Translations under genes and position numbers: made by a program
Notes under the pieces: model-generated
The model's input: only the letters and a program-made list of their open reading frames with translations
Told to the model about the DNA's origin: nothing
The model's database searches: none
Shown: piece by piece, positions 26,374 to 34,117 of the stretch
Position numbering within the stretch: the first letter of the stretch is position 1
How the letters are laid out: each line of letters starts with the position of its first letter
Assembly: GCF_030464885.1 (NCBI RefSeq)
Contig: NZ_JALPRJ010000064.1
Span: 1 to 47,514, forward strand
Length of the DNA stretch: 47,514 nt
Direction: 5' to 3'
Source of the DNA: Caballeronia sp. SEWSISQ10-4 2
GTDB taxonomy: Bacteria > Pseudomonadota > Gammaproteobacteria > Burkholderiales > Burkholderiaceae

Positions 26374-28321
26374 CGTCTCCTCGCAGTGTGGTCCGTTTTA
26401 GCCTGACGGTGAATTCAGTGCCGTCTGGCCTGTTTTGGGCGTCCAGGGTGCCGCCGAACTCGTGGATGATGCCGATCGAAATCGTCAAACCCAATCCCAA
26501 TCCTTCGCCCTTGTCTTTAGTCGTAAAAAACGGTTCGAACAAGTGACTTCGGACCTCGTCCGATATGCCAGTACCGGTATCGCGCACGCCAATCGAAACG
26601 TGATGCGCTTCATCACTGACGATAATTGTCAGCACGCGCGCTCGAGCCGGGCGGTCGATGTCGATTTCGGCCATCGCATCCAGTGCATTACTAATCAGAT
26701 TGATAAATACCTGCTCAAGCCGGTTGGGTTCCGCGATCGCGTACACACTATCTTCTGGCTCTTCGCGCACTAACTCGACATTGCCGCTGCGAATTCGGGC
26801 ATCAAGCAGAAAGATGGCGTTGGAGATGGCGGAGCCGATCAGGACCCGTTCGAGGTAAGTGGGCGATTTGCGCGCAAAGCGTTTGAGCTGGCTGGTGATT
26901 TTTCCCATGCGCTCGGTCATGTCGCAAATGACCCGCAGGTTTTGCCGCGCCTCGTCGAATTCAAGCCGCTGCATGAACATCAACGCGTTCGACGACAACG
27001 TCCGTAGCGCTGCCAAAGGCTGATTCAGTTCATGCGTGATGCTTGCGGACATCTGTCCGAGCGCTGCCATTTTTCCGGCCTGGACCAACTCTTGCAATGT
27101 CGATTTGAGTACGGCTTCTGCACGCCGGCGTTCCGAAATCTCAACCTTCAACGTCTTGTTGATTCGATTCAGCGCATCGGTTCGGCGCGCCACCTTGCGT
27201 TCAAGTTCCTCATTCATGTGGTGCAGGTTTTCCTTGGCCGCAAGTTCCTGCGCGATGATCCGTCGCCGCTGCAACAGATACAAAATGAAAACCGTCACCA
27301 ACGTCATCCCCAGCCCGACCCCAAGGGCGACATTCACTGCTGATACTTCGGCCGGCGTGATGTCGGACAGCGTGCTTATCGTCCAGCTTGTGTCAGGTAC
27401 CGGGCGGCTCAACAGCAAAAAGCGGGATCTTAGAAAAGCCGGGGCGTGCGGGTCCAGATTGGCCTTAGGCGCGAACCTGGCTATATTGGCCGTGTCCCCT
27501 GCCGGCTCTTGCATAATCAAGCCGACTGGTTCCAGTGCGCCCGGCGCATCATATTGATGGTTGGCAATGATCGCCGCGCGTGCTTGCGCAGATAAGACGC
27601 TGAGTGACTTGAATCTCCAGCGGTCCTGAGTCGATAGAAAAATGACACCGTGAATATCGCTGATCGTTGCCGTATCGCCCGCACGTTGCCAAATTTGCTC
27701 GATCTTGCCGAGGTTGATCTTGACGGTCGCGATGCCAACGACCTTTCCGCTGGCGTAGATTCGCTCGGCATAGAAGTACCCAGCCTCCTTGCTTGCGGCC
27801 CCTAAGCCGTAGAACGTGCCACTGCCCGTCGAGAGTGCCTTCTGAAAATAAGGTCTGTAGCCGTAGTTAATTCCGACGAAACTGTAAGACTGGTCCCAGT
27901 TACTCGACGCCAGCGTATTGCCCAGTACATCCATGATGTACAGAGTATCCGAGTGCGCCCCCCGATTGACCGAGGCTAAATATTGATCGACCCGCCCGGT
28001 GAGCGCGGCATCGTTGGGCTCAAGCAACAATCGCACCACTTCGGGATTGAGGTTCACGAGCGACGGCAAGTAGGCATAACGTGCCAATTCGCTCTTTAGT
28101 GCAGTGTCGTAGATATCGATGCGATGGACCGCAGCGCGGCGAATAGTCTCGATGCCGAGTTGCTCGGCGTATTCATAAGACCAGTAGATACCCGCAGCAA
28201 TGAGCAGCACGACTCCGGCATATCTCTTCAACCATCGCTGAGCATGCACGTGCTGGCGGAGCCAGCTGCGCACCGGCCGATCGCGTACTTCCAACCTGGG
28301 ATTAAGGCCACCGCTTGACAT
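26366..28321 (-). CDS. dctB: Sensor histidine kinase, DctB-like (dCache)
   Basis: This is a 651-residue membrane kinase. TM1 lies at about residues 33-49 and TM2 at about 331-350, and they enclose a periplasmic dCache sensor with the DctB-type segment Y-G-Y-R-P-Y-F-Q-K-A followed by Y-G-L-G-A-A-S-K-E-A-G-Y-F. A coiled coil leads to the H-box S-I-T-H-E-L-N-Q-P-L-A-A-L with phosphorylated H430. N-box, D-T-G-T-G and G-L-G-L-G motifs of the ATPase domain follow. Rhizobial DctB senses C4-dicarboxylates; the ligand here is probably a related carboxylate but is not proven. It is the upstream partner of the overlapping dctD-like gene. Confidence 0.92.
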   Translation of the reverse strand: MSSGGLNPRLEVRDRPVRSWLRQHVHAQRWLKRYAGVVLLIAAGIYWSYEYAEQLGIETIRRAAVHRIDIYDTALKSELARYAYLPSLVNLNPEVVRLLLEPNDAALTGRVDQYLASVNRGAHSDTLYIMDVLGNTLASSNWDQSYSFVGINYGYRPYFQKALSTGSGTFYGLGAASKEAGYFYAERIYASGKVVGIATVKINLGKIEQIWQRAGDTATISDIHGVIFLSTQDRWRFKSLSVLSAQARAAIIANHQYDAPGALEPVGLIMQEPAGDTANIARFAPKANLDPHAPAFLRSRFLLLSRPVPDTSWTISTLSDITPAEVSAVNVALGVGLGMTLVTVFILYLLQRRRIIAQELAAKENLHHMNEELERKVARRTDALNRINKTLKVEISERRRAEAVLKSTLQELVQAGKMAALGQMSASITHELNQPLAALRTLSSNALMFMQRLEFDEARQNLRVICDMTERMGKITSQLKRFARKSPTYLERVLIGSAISNAIFLLDARIRSGNVELVREEPEDSVYAIAEPNRLEQVFINLISNALDAMAEIDIDRPARARVLTIIVSDEAHHVSIGVRDTGTGISDEVRSHLFEPFFTTKDKGEGLGLGLTISIGIIHEFGGTLDAQNRPDGTEFTVRLKRTTLRGDDV

Positions 28322-28745
28322 AGGCAGCTCTCGCTAAAGCGGCGACGCAACAATGCGGCCGCCCGGATCGCTCGTTCTCCGGGCGGCCGGCACGGGGTAT
28401 CGGCCACTTGTTGATATAAGCAATGGCGCGGAGAACCGCCCCGCACGGACACATCTGCCCCACACCGATAAACGCTGCGCCGTTCACCGCGCCAGCGCTC
28501 TAACTTGATCAGGCACGGGACTTCACGATGGATGGGTTCTGCGTCGTTGGCGGCGCGTTCGCCATGTGTGCGGGAGACGTTGCCGAATACGGAATGCGCA
28601 AGACGCGCGCTGCCGGCATGGTCGTTCACGATGCCAACGCGCCGACCGCGATCCGATGACTGCATTGCCGGTGCCGGCATGATTGAGTGTGAAGGTCAGA
28701 ACCGCGCCGGACCGGTGGATCGTGGCCGGGTGCGGCAAAGATGCG
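28322..28745. other. Divergent intergenic region without a gene
   Basis: This stretch of about 420 bases separates the dctB-like gene from the gntR gene on the other strand. Several short frames cross it on both strands, but none has a recognisable domain or ribosome-binding site. It should hold the promoter for dctBD. I see no clear element. Confidence 0.5.
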
Positions 28746-28796
28746 TTATGCAAGTCGCCTCCTGCTATATAATTATTTTGTAGTTATTGTATACAG
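28746..28796 (+). promoter_or_regulatory. Promoter and operator of the second gntR gene
   Basis: A perfect -10 TATAAT is at 28768-28773, with a weak -35 TTATGC at 28746-28751 (16-base spacer). The palindrome TGTATACA at 28789-28796 lies just downstream of the expected start and resembles operators of FCD-type GntR regulators. Binding there would block transcription, suggesting autorepression. Confidence 0.55.
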
Positions 28797-28822
28797 CGTA
28801 TTCACTGAATAACGGAATGTCA

Positions 28823-29581
28823 ATGGCCTCTGCAACGAAAGGCATGCTGGTGGAAGAAACCGTCGAGGTGCCGGACCAGGCGCTCGATGCCATCGGCCGC
28901 AAATATCACGCGCGAATGCGCACGGTCGATGCTTCCAGCGACTCGCTCAGCGACGGCGTGGTGGTGCCGGCTCTCCGGGAAGCGATCGTGGAAGGCGTGC
29001 TGGCACCAGGAAGTCGGCTCTCGGAGGTGCAGGTGGCGAAGCAGTTGAACGTCAGCCGCACGCCAATGCGAGAAGCGTTCGCGCAACTCGAACGCGAGGG
29101 GCTTGTGACGGTTGTGGCGCGGGTAGGCGCATTTGTACGGTCGGTGACGCTGCGCGACGTGACGGAGATCTACACCGTGCGCACGGCGCTCGAGTGCCTT
29201 GCCGTGCAACTGTCCGCGCAGAACATCACGGCGCTGGGGCGAGCGCAACTGGAAGATGTGATCGAGGAAATGCGGGCGGGTGTAGTCGCTGAAGACCCCG
29301 CTGCTTATGTGGATGCGCTCGACCGTTTTTATTCGATCGTGATGACAATTGCCGACAATCGTACGCTGCAGGCTACGCATGCGAGCCTGATCGGGCCGGT
29401 GCGGCGCTTGCGGCGTATAGCAATGTCTCGCGGGGGACGGATGCGCGTGTCGTTTGACCAGGCGGTCAAGATCAAGGACGCAATTGCCGCGGGAGATCAA
29501 AGCGTGCAAGACCTGATGCGCGAGCAACTGCGCGGCGCTTGCGCAGCTGCCACCGACGTGTTGAAGGAAACTGCGGGCTAA
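28823..29581 (+). CDS. GntR family regulator, FadR/FCD subfamily
   Basis: This is a 252-residue regulator. The winged HTH includes L-A-P-G-S-R-L-S-E and L-N-V-S-R-T-P-M-R-E-A-F, and an FCD domain begins at Y-T-V-R-T-A-L-E. The ATG at 28823 is favoured, with GGA eight bases upstream; the longest frame begins at a TTG overlapping the operator palindrome and is unlikely. The first 30 residues before the HTH are unusually long and acidic. No catabolic gene lies immediately downstream on this strand. Its targets may be the decayed genes nearby or genes elsewhere. Confidence 0.87.
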   Translation: MASATKGMLVEETVEVPDQALDAIGRKYHARMRTVDASSDSLSDGVVVPALREAIVEGVLAPGSRLSEVQVAKQLNVSRTPMREAFAQLEREGLVTVVARVGAFVRSVTLRDVTEIYTVRTALECLAVQLSAQNITALGRAQLEDVIEEMRAGVVAEDPAAYVDALDRFYSIVMTIADNRTLQATHASLIGPVRRLRRIAMSRGGRMRVSFDQAVKIKDAIAAGDQSVQDLMREQLRGACAAATDVLKETAG

Positions 29582-29808
29582 CCCTTCACGAGGCCTTTGG
29601 GCTGAAAGCCGAATCTTGCACATTCCGCATAGTCGATGAGAAACAGATGCGCCTTCGGATTGTCTGCCAGATTGCCCAACGTGATGTATTGCTTGTTGCC
29701 GGAGAAATCGGCAAAGGCAATCGTCCTTTGAACTATCGTCGCTGGCTGAGCGGCGGATTCAGAACCCGCCCCAGCGCAGGCCGGCGCTGCAGAGCCGGGC
29801 CATGTCAC
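29578..29808 (-). pseudogene. Remnant of a pyridoxamine 5'-phosphate oxidase-like FMN protein
   Basis: The minus strand encodes an open stretch with the characteristic segment T-I-A-F-A-D-F-S-G-N-K-Q-Y-I-T, then G-N-L-A-D-N and a hydrophobic strand L-F-L-I-D-Y, as in the PNPOx-like flavoprotein family. The N-terminal third of the domain and everything after K-G-L-V-K-G are missing. What precedes the match is Ala/Gly-rich and unrelated. It overlaps the end of the gntR gene by four bases. It is most likely a truncated, non-functional fragment. Confidence 0.6.
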
Positions 29809-29876
29809 AAGTCAAGTGAGGTTGCATTCAACCGTCAAAAGTCTCCGTGGGCAGCTTGCTGGCGGCCCTGAGCCGT

Positions 29877-30788
29877 CTATGCTCCCAGTCTTTGCATCAG
29901 AAATTCCACAAAACTGCGCACGCGCGACGACAGATGCCGGCCGTGCGGATAGAGCAGGATGAACGGTCGCGAACTACCGCCGTACGGGGTGAGCATCTCC
30001 TTCAGTGTTCCGTCCGCAATGTCTTTCTCAACAATGAACCGATAGGTCTGGAATACCCCCGCCCCGTGGCGCGCCAAAGTCACGCCGGCAAGCGCATCGC
30101 CTGAAGATCCATAACCTCCACGCGTCACGATTTCCACGGACTCGCCATCGCGAATGAACTGCCAGGGTAAGTTGCGGCCAGTACTCGGCAACTCAAACTG
30201 GATGCAGTCGTGGTTAATCAAATCCTCCGGCGTTTCCAGTTTGTCAGCTCTCTGCAAATACGCTGGTGATGCCACGACTACCATCTCCGCGTCCTCGATC
30301 TTTCGCGCTATCAGACCGGAATCCTGTGGAGCACGACCCCGGATCGCCAGGTCAAAGCCTTCGTCCGCAAAATCAATGTTGCGATTACTGAGGTGCGTTT
30401 CGACTGTGACCTCTGGGTAACGCTCACGAAAATCTGCCAATAGGGGAAGGACGCGGTAGTGACCGTATGGCGTTGGCATGCTGATTCGCAGGACGCCAGC
30501 CGGGGTTGTCTGTTGCCCTGTCGCTTCCCGCTCCGCGTCAGCAAGCTGGCTCAGTGCCAGCCGACATTGCTCGAAGTACCGCCTTCCCTGGTCCGTCAAC
30601 CGGATCTGCCGCGTAGTCCGAACAAACAGCCGTACACCAAGGCGTTTTTCAAGCCGCGCCACCGCACGGCTGACCGCGGCAGGCATGACGCTTGCCGCCG
30701 TAGCAGCGGCCGTGAAACTTTCCAGCTCGGCTGCCAGGCAGAACAGTTCGATACTGCCCAGAAGGAGGTCTTCAAATTGACGCTGCAT
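29877..30788 (-). CDS. LysR family transcriptional regulator
   Basis: This is a 303-residue LTTR. Residues 10-70 form the winged HTH, with F-C-L-A-A-E-L-E-S-F-T-A-A-A and V-S-R-A-V-A-R-L-E-K-R-L-G-V-R-L-F-V-R-T-T-R. Residues about 90-300 form the substrate-binding domain of the CrgA/DmlR-type subgroup, with V-L-R-I-S-M-P, F-D-L-A-I-R-G and F-I-L-L-Y-P. It is divergent from the SDR-tautomerase pair across a 338-base region, so it is their probable regulator. Confidence 0.92.
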   Translation of the reverse strand: MQRQFEDLLLGSIELFCLAAELESFTAAATAASVMPAAVSRAVARLEKRLGVRLFVRTTRQIRLTDQGRRYFEQCRLALSQLADAEREATGQQTTPAGVLRISMPTPYGHYRVLPLLADFRERYPEVTVETHLSNRNIDFADEGFDLAIRGRAPQDSGLIARKIEDAEMVVVASPAYLQRADKLETPEDLINHDCIQFELPSTGRNLPWQFIRDGESVEIVTRGGYGSSGDALAGVTLARHGAGVFQTYRFIVEKDIADGTLKEMLTPYGGSSRPFILLYPHGRHLSSRVRSFVEFLMQRLGA

Positions 30789-31126
30789 AGTCCCTCAATG
30801 ACATGGGATTCCCGTTCTTCGCAGCGCGATTATCGCTCGACGGCAGACCCCCAGCTATTTCCTGATGGGAAAACATCCCCTGTGATCTCTTGTTGCGCTG
30901 AAGTTGCGCTGAAAACCCATAGCCCCGGACGGCTTGAGTCTCCAACGTCGATCTGAAAAAGCCGACCGGCGAACCCGTCAGCCGCGCACCTGATTTGTTC
31001 CCGCCACGCAAGACTGTTTGTCCATGACGGGTAATCGAACTTGACGTAAATGCGCCTAGATTAAGCACCTATCGGCACCGCCGGTTTAGTCGGTAAAAGA
31101 GCCGAATCAACTTATTGAGGTCTACC
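30789..31126. promoter_or_regulatory. Divergent control region between lysR and the SDR gene
   Basis: This 338-base region holds no gene. An 11-base unit GTTGCGCTGAA is repeated in perfect tandem at 30892-30902 and 30903-30913. An inverted repeat GATG-N6-CATC lies nearby at about 30864-30877. These are candidate sites for the divergent LysR protein, which typically binds T-N11-A boxes. Confidence 0.45.
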
Positions 31127-31837
31127 ATGAGCACATCACAAAAGGTCGTTGTCGTTACAGGTGCGTCGCAAGGCATTGGCGCCGAGGTGGTCAAAGCTTT
31201 CCGCGAACGCGGCTACCGCATTGTCGCAACGGCACGAACCATCAAACCGTCGGACGACCCCGACATTCTGACGGTGGTGGGCGATATCGCCGACCCAGCC
31301 ACCGCTCGCCGCGTGATTTCCGAAGGCGTGGCACGCTTTGGCCGTATCGACACGCTGGTCAACAACGCCGGCATCTTCATCGCGAAGCCCTTTACGAAGT
31401 ACACCGCTGAAGACTATGCAGCGATTACGGGCGTGAACCTCGCGGGTTTCTTCTACATCACGCAGCTCGCGATCGCTGAAATGGAGAAGAATTCGAGCGG
31501 CCACGTGGTCAACATTACGACTAGCCTGGTCGATCACGCGATCAACGGCGTGCCCTCGGTACTGGCATCGCTGACGAAGGGCGGACTAAACGCGGCTACG
31601 AAATCCCTCGCAATCGAGTACGCTAAGAGCGGCATTCGCGCGAACGCGGTCTCGCTGGGCATCATCAAGTCGCCGATGCACGCGCCTGAAACCCACGAAG
31701 CGCTCGGGGCGCTGCACCCGGTCGGTCATATGGGCGAGATGAGCGATATTGCGGACGCCATCCTCTATCTGGATTCGGCTCCGTTCGTGACGGGTGAAAT
31801 CCTGCACGTCGATGGAGGCCAGAGTGCCGGTCACTAA
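31127..31837 (+). CDS. Short-chain dehydrogenase/reductase lacking the usual catalytic tyrosine
   Basis: This is a 236-residue classical-length SDR. The cofactor loop T-G-A-S-Q-G-I-G (11-18), D53 in G-D-I-A and N-N-A-G (79-82) show a Rossmann NAD(P) site. The catalytic serine region N-I-T-T-S is present, and K151 is in L-T-K-G-G. The position four residues before the lysine, normally Tyr, is Ala147. A-S-L-T-K-G-G is, as far as I recall, a recurring form in one SDR subgroup rather than a random mutation. The ATG at 31127 has GAGG upstream. It heads a two-gene unit with a tautomerase and is divergent from lysR. Confidence 0.9.
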   Translation: MSTSQKVVVVTGASQGIGAEVVKAFRERGYRIVATARTIKPSDDPDILTVVGDIADPATARRVISEGVARFGRIDTLVNNAGIFIAKPFTKYTAEDYAAITGVNLAGFFYITQLAIAEMEKNSSGHVVNITTSLVDHAINGVPSVLASLTKGGLNAATKSLAIEYAKSGIRANAVSLGIIKSPMHAPETHEALGALHPVGHMGEMSDIADAILYLDSAPFVTGEILHVDGGQSAGH

Positions 31838-31896
31838 GCACTTCCGGGCGCCGCTGGCCGGCGCTCTGTTCGTCAACCACGATGAAGGAAAGTGAT

Positions 31897-32127
31897 ATGC
31901 CTATCGTCACGATTCAGGTTACCCGGGAAGGTACCCGGCTCGGCAGCGACTCTGTCACAGCGGAAGAAAAGGCCAAGCTCATCAAGGGCGTGAGTCAGCT
32001 GCTGCTCGACGTACTGAACAAGCCTCTCGAAGCGACCTTTGTTGTCATCGAAGAGGTGGACACGGAGAACTGGGGCTGGGGTGGACTGCCGGTCGATGTG
32101 TATCGCAAGCAGCAAGGCCTGAAATAG
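31897..32127 (+). CDS. 4-oxalocrotonate tautomerase family protein
   Basis: This is a 76-residue small tautomerase that begins M-P-I-V-T-I-Q-V, so the N-terminal proline, the catalytic base after Met removal, is present. The middle has the helix E-E-K-A-K-L-I-K-G-V and the strand F-V-V-I-E-E-V, followed by W-G-W-G-G-L-P-V, as in the family. The ATG at 31897 has AAGGAAAG upstream and exposes Pro as residue 2; five in-frame codons earlier would hide it. It lies 59 bases after the SDR gene. The substrate is unknown. Confidence 0.9.
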   Translation: MPIVTIQVTREGTRLGSDSVTAEEKAKLIKGVSQLLLDVLNKPLEATFVVIEEVDTENWGWGGLPVDVYRKQQGLK

Positions 32128-32159
32128 GCGGCGCGGATACGCCTATGCCTTTGCGATCG

Positions 32160-32495
32160 ATATCTCCAGATGAACCACGTCGTCGCATGGCGCATCCGTT
32201 TTCTGTTATCAGGTCCAGCGCCATCCATTCAACGAAGAAGTGCGTCTTGGCTGCGACGTATCTGCTGATACAGCGTGTGCAGCAATGCGTGTCCGGTACG
32301 GTCGGCTGCGGCGCAAGCGCGCTGCACCGGCTTTTCACCGTAGTTCGCCGTGTGACCACAGAACGGACGCTGATAGATCGTGCCGTCCGCGTTGCGGTCG
32401 AACGGCATGCCCATGTGTTCGGGTTCGTAGACAGCGCCGGGCGCTTCACGGCACATGAATTCGATCCCTTGGTTGCGCAATGCAGCGATATCAGC
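32160..32495 (-). pseudogene. sdhA: Internal fragment of succinate dehydrogenase flavoprotein (SdhA), frameshifted
   Basis: The minus strand encodes an unmistakable piece of SdhA: I-E-F-M-C-R-E-A-P, then G-M-P-F-D-R-N-A-D-G-T-I-Y-Q-R-P-F and T-A-N-Y-G-E-K-P-V-Q-R-A-C-A-A-A-D-R-T-G-H. After L-Y-Q-Q the frame shifts, and V-A-A-K-T-H-F-F-V-E-W-M-A-L-D-L continues in another frame. The FAD-binding N-terminus and the whole C-terminal half are missing. The fragment begins exactly at the end of the adjacent tautomerase gene, which looks like a deletion or recombination junction. The real sdh operon must be elsewhere. Confidence 0.85.
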
Positions 32496-32697
32496 CTGTC
32501 TTGATCCCCTTGAAATCCTCTCCGTTGATGCGGCTGGAAACGCTGATATTTTCCGCAGGATGTTCGTGCAGGATCACGTTGATGATCTTTGGGTCCGACC
32601 CGATCGAATCGTGCGTGACCTGAATGATGCCCCTGATGAGTTGCTCACGACGCTGGTGTGTCAGACCGGTGCTGATATGGCATTCGATGAAAGGCAC
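32491..32697 (-). CDS. Second small tautomerase (4-OT family)
   Basis: This is a 68-residue protein starting at GTG, M-P-F-I-E-C-H-I-S-T-G, with the catalytic proline at position 2. The helix R-R-E-Q-L-I-R-G-I-I and strand I-I-N-V-I-L-H-E follow, and the C-terminus contains I-S-V-S-S-R-I-N-G-E. GGGAG lies eight bases upstream of the GTG. It is sandwiched between two gene fragments (MmgE/PrpD-like before, SdhA after) but appears intact, so it is a surviving gene of a decayed catabolic operon. Confidence 0.8.
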   Translation of the reverse strand: MPFIECHISTGLTHQRREQLIRGIIQVTHDSIGSDPKIINVILHEHPAENISVSSRINGEDFKGIKTG

Positions 32698-32702
32698 GAT
32701 GA

Positions 32703-32890
32703 TTCTCCCACGTGAACGGATTATCCAGGCCGCCCTCGAAGCCGACGTGCACCTTCGAGAACACGCGGCCGTCCTCGAATTTGATCGTCACTCTTGCGTT
32801 CAACGCACGCGGATACCGTGCCCTGAATTCTGCATTCGGCCGCACCGTCACCTTCTCGAGCAACGCTTGTGCGTCAGCCTCATTAGTTAT
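32703..32890 (-). pseudogene. C-terminal fragment of an MmgE/PrpD-like protein
   Basis: The minus strand reads A-Q-A-L-L-E-K-V-T-V-R-P, then R-Y-P-R-A-L-N-A-R-V-T-I-K-F-E-D-G-R and G-G-L-D-N-P. This matches the C-terminal beta-rich part of MmgE/PrpD-family proteins (2-methylcitrate dehydratase-like). The N-terminal 350 or so residues are absent and the reading frame closes soon after, inside the tautomerase gene. This is a remnant. Confidence 0.6.
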
Positions 32891-33030
32891 CCATATTGAA
32901 TGCGTTCGCCACCGTCACCTTGGCAGTCGCCTCAAAACGGGCAAATACCTGAGGACCCCACCAACGAATATATATGTCGCGATCACATATACTTTCGGAA
33001 ATGTGCCGACGCTGAGCGGTGACGCGATAA

Positions 33031-33135
33031 CTCAAACCCGCTCAATCGGATGGCTCGAACGATTACGGTCGTGCCTCGGCGCACTAGTGGGGATCGCGTT
33101 TATCGCCGGCCTGATGCACGTTACGCTCGGCGACA
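33031..33135 (+). pseudogene. Possible N-terminal fragment of an HPP-family membrane protein
   Basis: One plus-strand frame reads W-L-E-R-L-R-S-C-L-G-A-L-V-G-I-A-F-I-A-G-L-M, which resembles the first membrane helix of HPP-family (CBS-domain-associated) proteins. No start codon with a ribosome-binding site precedes it, and nothing recognisable follows after about 35 residues. The call is weak. Confidence 0.3.
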
Positions 33136-33246
33136 GTGGCATGGTCAAGCAAGCGGACCCGATCCTGTCGCTGTACCGGCGGGGCCATGCCGGTGCCAAT
33201 CAGGCGCGGTGAAACTACCGTCTCACCTTTGATTTCCAGGACATCG

Positions 33247-33663
33247 ATGAAAAACCCCGTTCGCGGACTAACCAAAGCTGCTTTCGAGCAACTGTCTGAG
33301 TTTCGCTATCAGATGCGGCGTTTCGAGCGCTTTTCGGAAAAGGCCGCGCAGAGCGAGGGCATTACACCCTTGCAATACCTGCTGCTATTGCATATCAAGG
33401 GCTACCCGGATCGCGAGTGGGCGACTGTCGGCGAACTCGCAGAGCGACTGCAGGCGCAGCATCACGGCGTGGTTGCACTCATCACGAGATGCGAGGCGTT
33501 GAATCTCGTGCGAAGACAGCCCGGCGAGATTGACCGGCGAGAGGTTCATATCCACCTTGAACCCGCCGGCGAGGCGCTTTTGTCGCGGCTCGCGCAGATA
33601 CATCGCGCTGAGCTGAAGTCGCTGCGTGGTGCGTTCAGCGTCCCCCAAATCGATTCCGACTAG
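33247..33663 (+). CDS. MarR family transcriptional regulator
   Basis: This is a 138-residue winged-helix protein. An N-terminal helix pair (F-R-Y-Q-M-R-R-F-E-R) precedes the core I-T-P-L-Q-Y-L-L-L-L-H-I. The recognition region is L-A-E-R-L-Q-A-Q-H-H-G-V-V-A-L-I and the wing R-R-Q-P-G-E-I-D-R-R-E-V-H-I, with the D-x-R motif. The ATG at 33247 has AGGA upstream; the frame is open for 37 more codons without a start context. No gene is directly co-transcribed. The ligand is unknown. Confidence 0.88.
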   Translation: MKNPVRGLTKAAFEQLSEFRYQMRRFERFSEKAAQSEGITPLQYLLLLHIKGYPDREWATVGELAERLQAQHHGVVALITRCEALNLVRRQPGEIDRREVHIHLEPAGEALLSRLAQIHRAELKSLRGAFSVPQIDSD

Positions 33664-33697
33664 CCGGTCGGACAACCTGCGAGAAAAAGCTATAGCG

Positions 33698-34117
33698 TCA
33701 TGATTTTTTACCTTCATGTACTTTCGCTCGAGTACCCGCAGGCGCGTTCTTCTTCAATTTGAACTGATTGTATTCAATAGCGGCACGGACGAGATTTTTC
33801 AGAGCACGCTCATTAATCTTGTCGCCCTCGAAATAATCGATCGCTCGTCTTGCGTTACCTTCGAGGCCCGCGTTGAACAGCTTGTCAGGATCTGCGAGGC
33901 TTGCCCCGTGGGCAAAAGTAAGCTTCACCTTCCCTTTGTGTGCGTTGGCGACCGCGATCATTCCGTCTCGAGACCACACCGGGCTTCCCATCCACTTCCA
34001 TTCCTCGGTTATCTCCCCGTCGGCCGCAAGGATGCTCTTGCGGATGCTGGCAAACGTTTTGCCACGCCAGTCTGTGATTTCTGCGATCAACTGGTCAATA
34101 CGTTCCGATGGATTCAT
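33698..34117 (-). CDS. DUF1801 family protein
   Basis: This is a 139-residue cytosolic protein of the DUF1801 (YdhG-like) family. It is recognised by E-E-W-K-W-M-G-S-P-V-W-S-R-D-G and V-K-L-T-F-A-H-G-A, followed by a C-terminal Lys-rich helix and tail. Homologues have an iron-chaperone-like (frataxin-like) fold; function in bacteria is unsettled. It stands alone, convergent with the marR gene. Confidence 0.82.
   Translation of the reverse strand: MNPSERIDQLIAEITDWRGKTFASIRKSILAADGEITEEWKWMGSPVWSRDGMIAVANAHKGKVKLTFAHGASLADPDKLFNAGLEGNARRAIDYFEGDKINERALKNLVRAAIEYNQFKLKKNAPAGTRAKVHEGKKS

Noticed and set aside
28228..28680. A 150-codon minus-strand frame overlapping the dctB start
   Set aside because: It overlaps the sensor-kinase N-terminus in another frame and shows no conserved feature.
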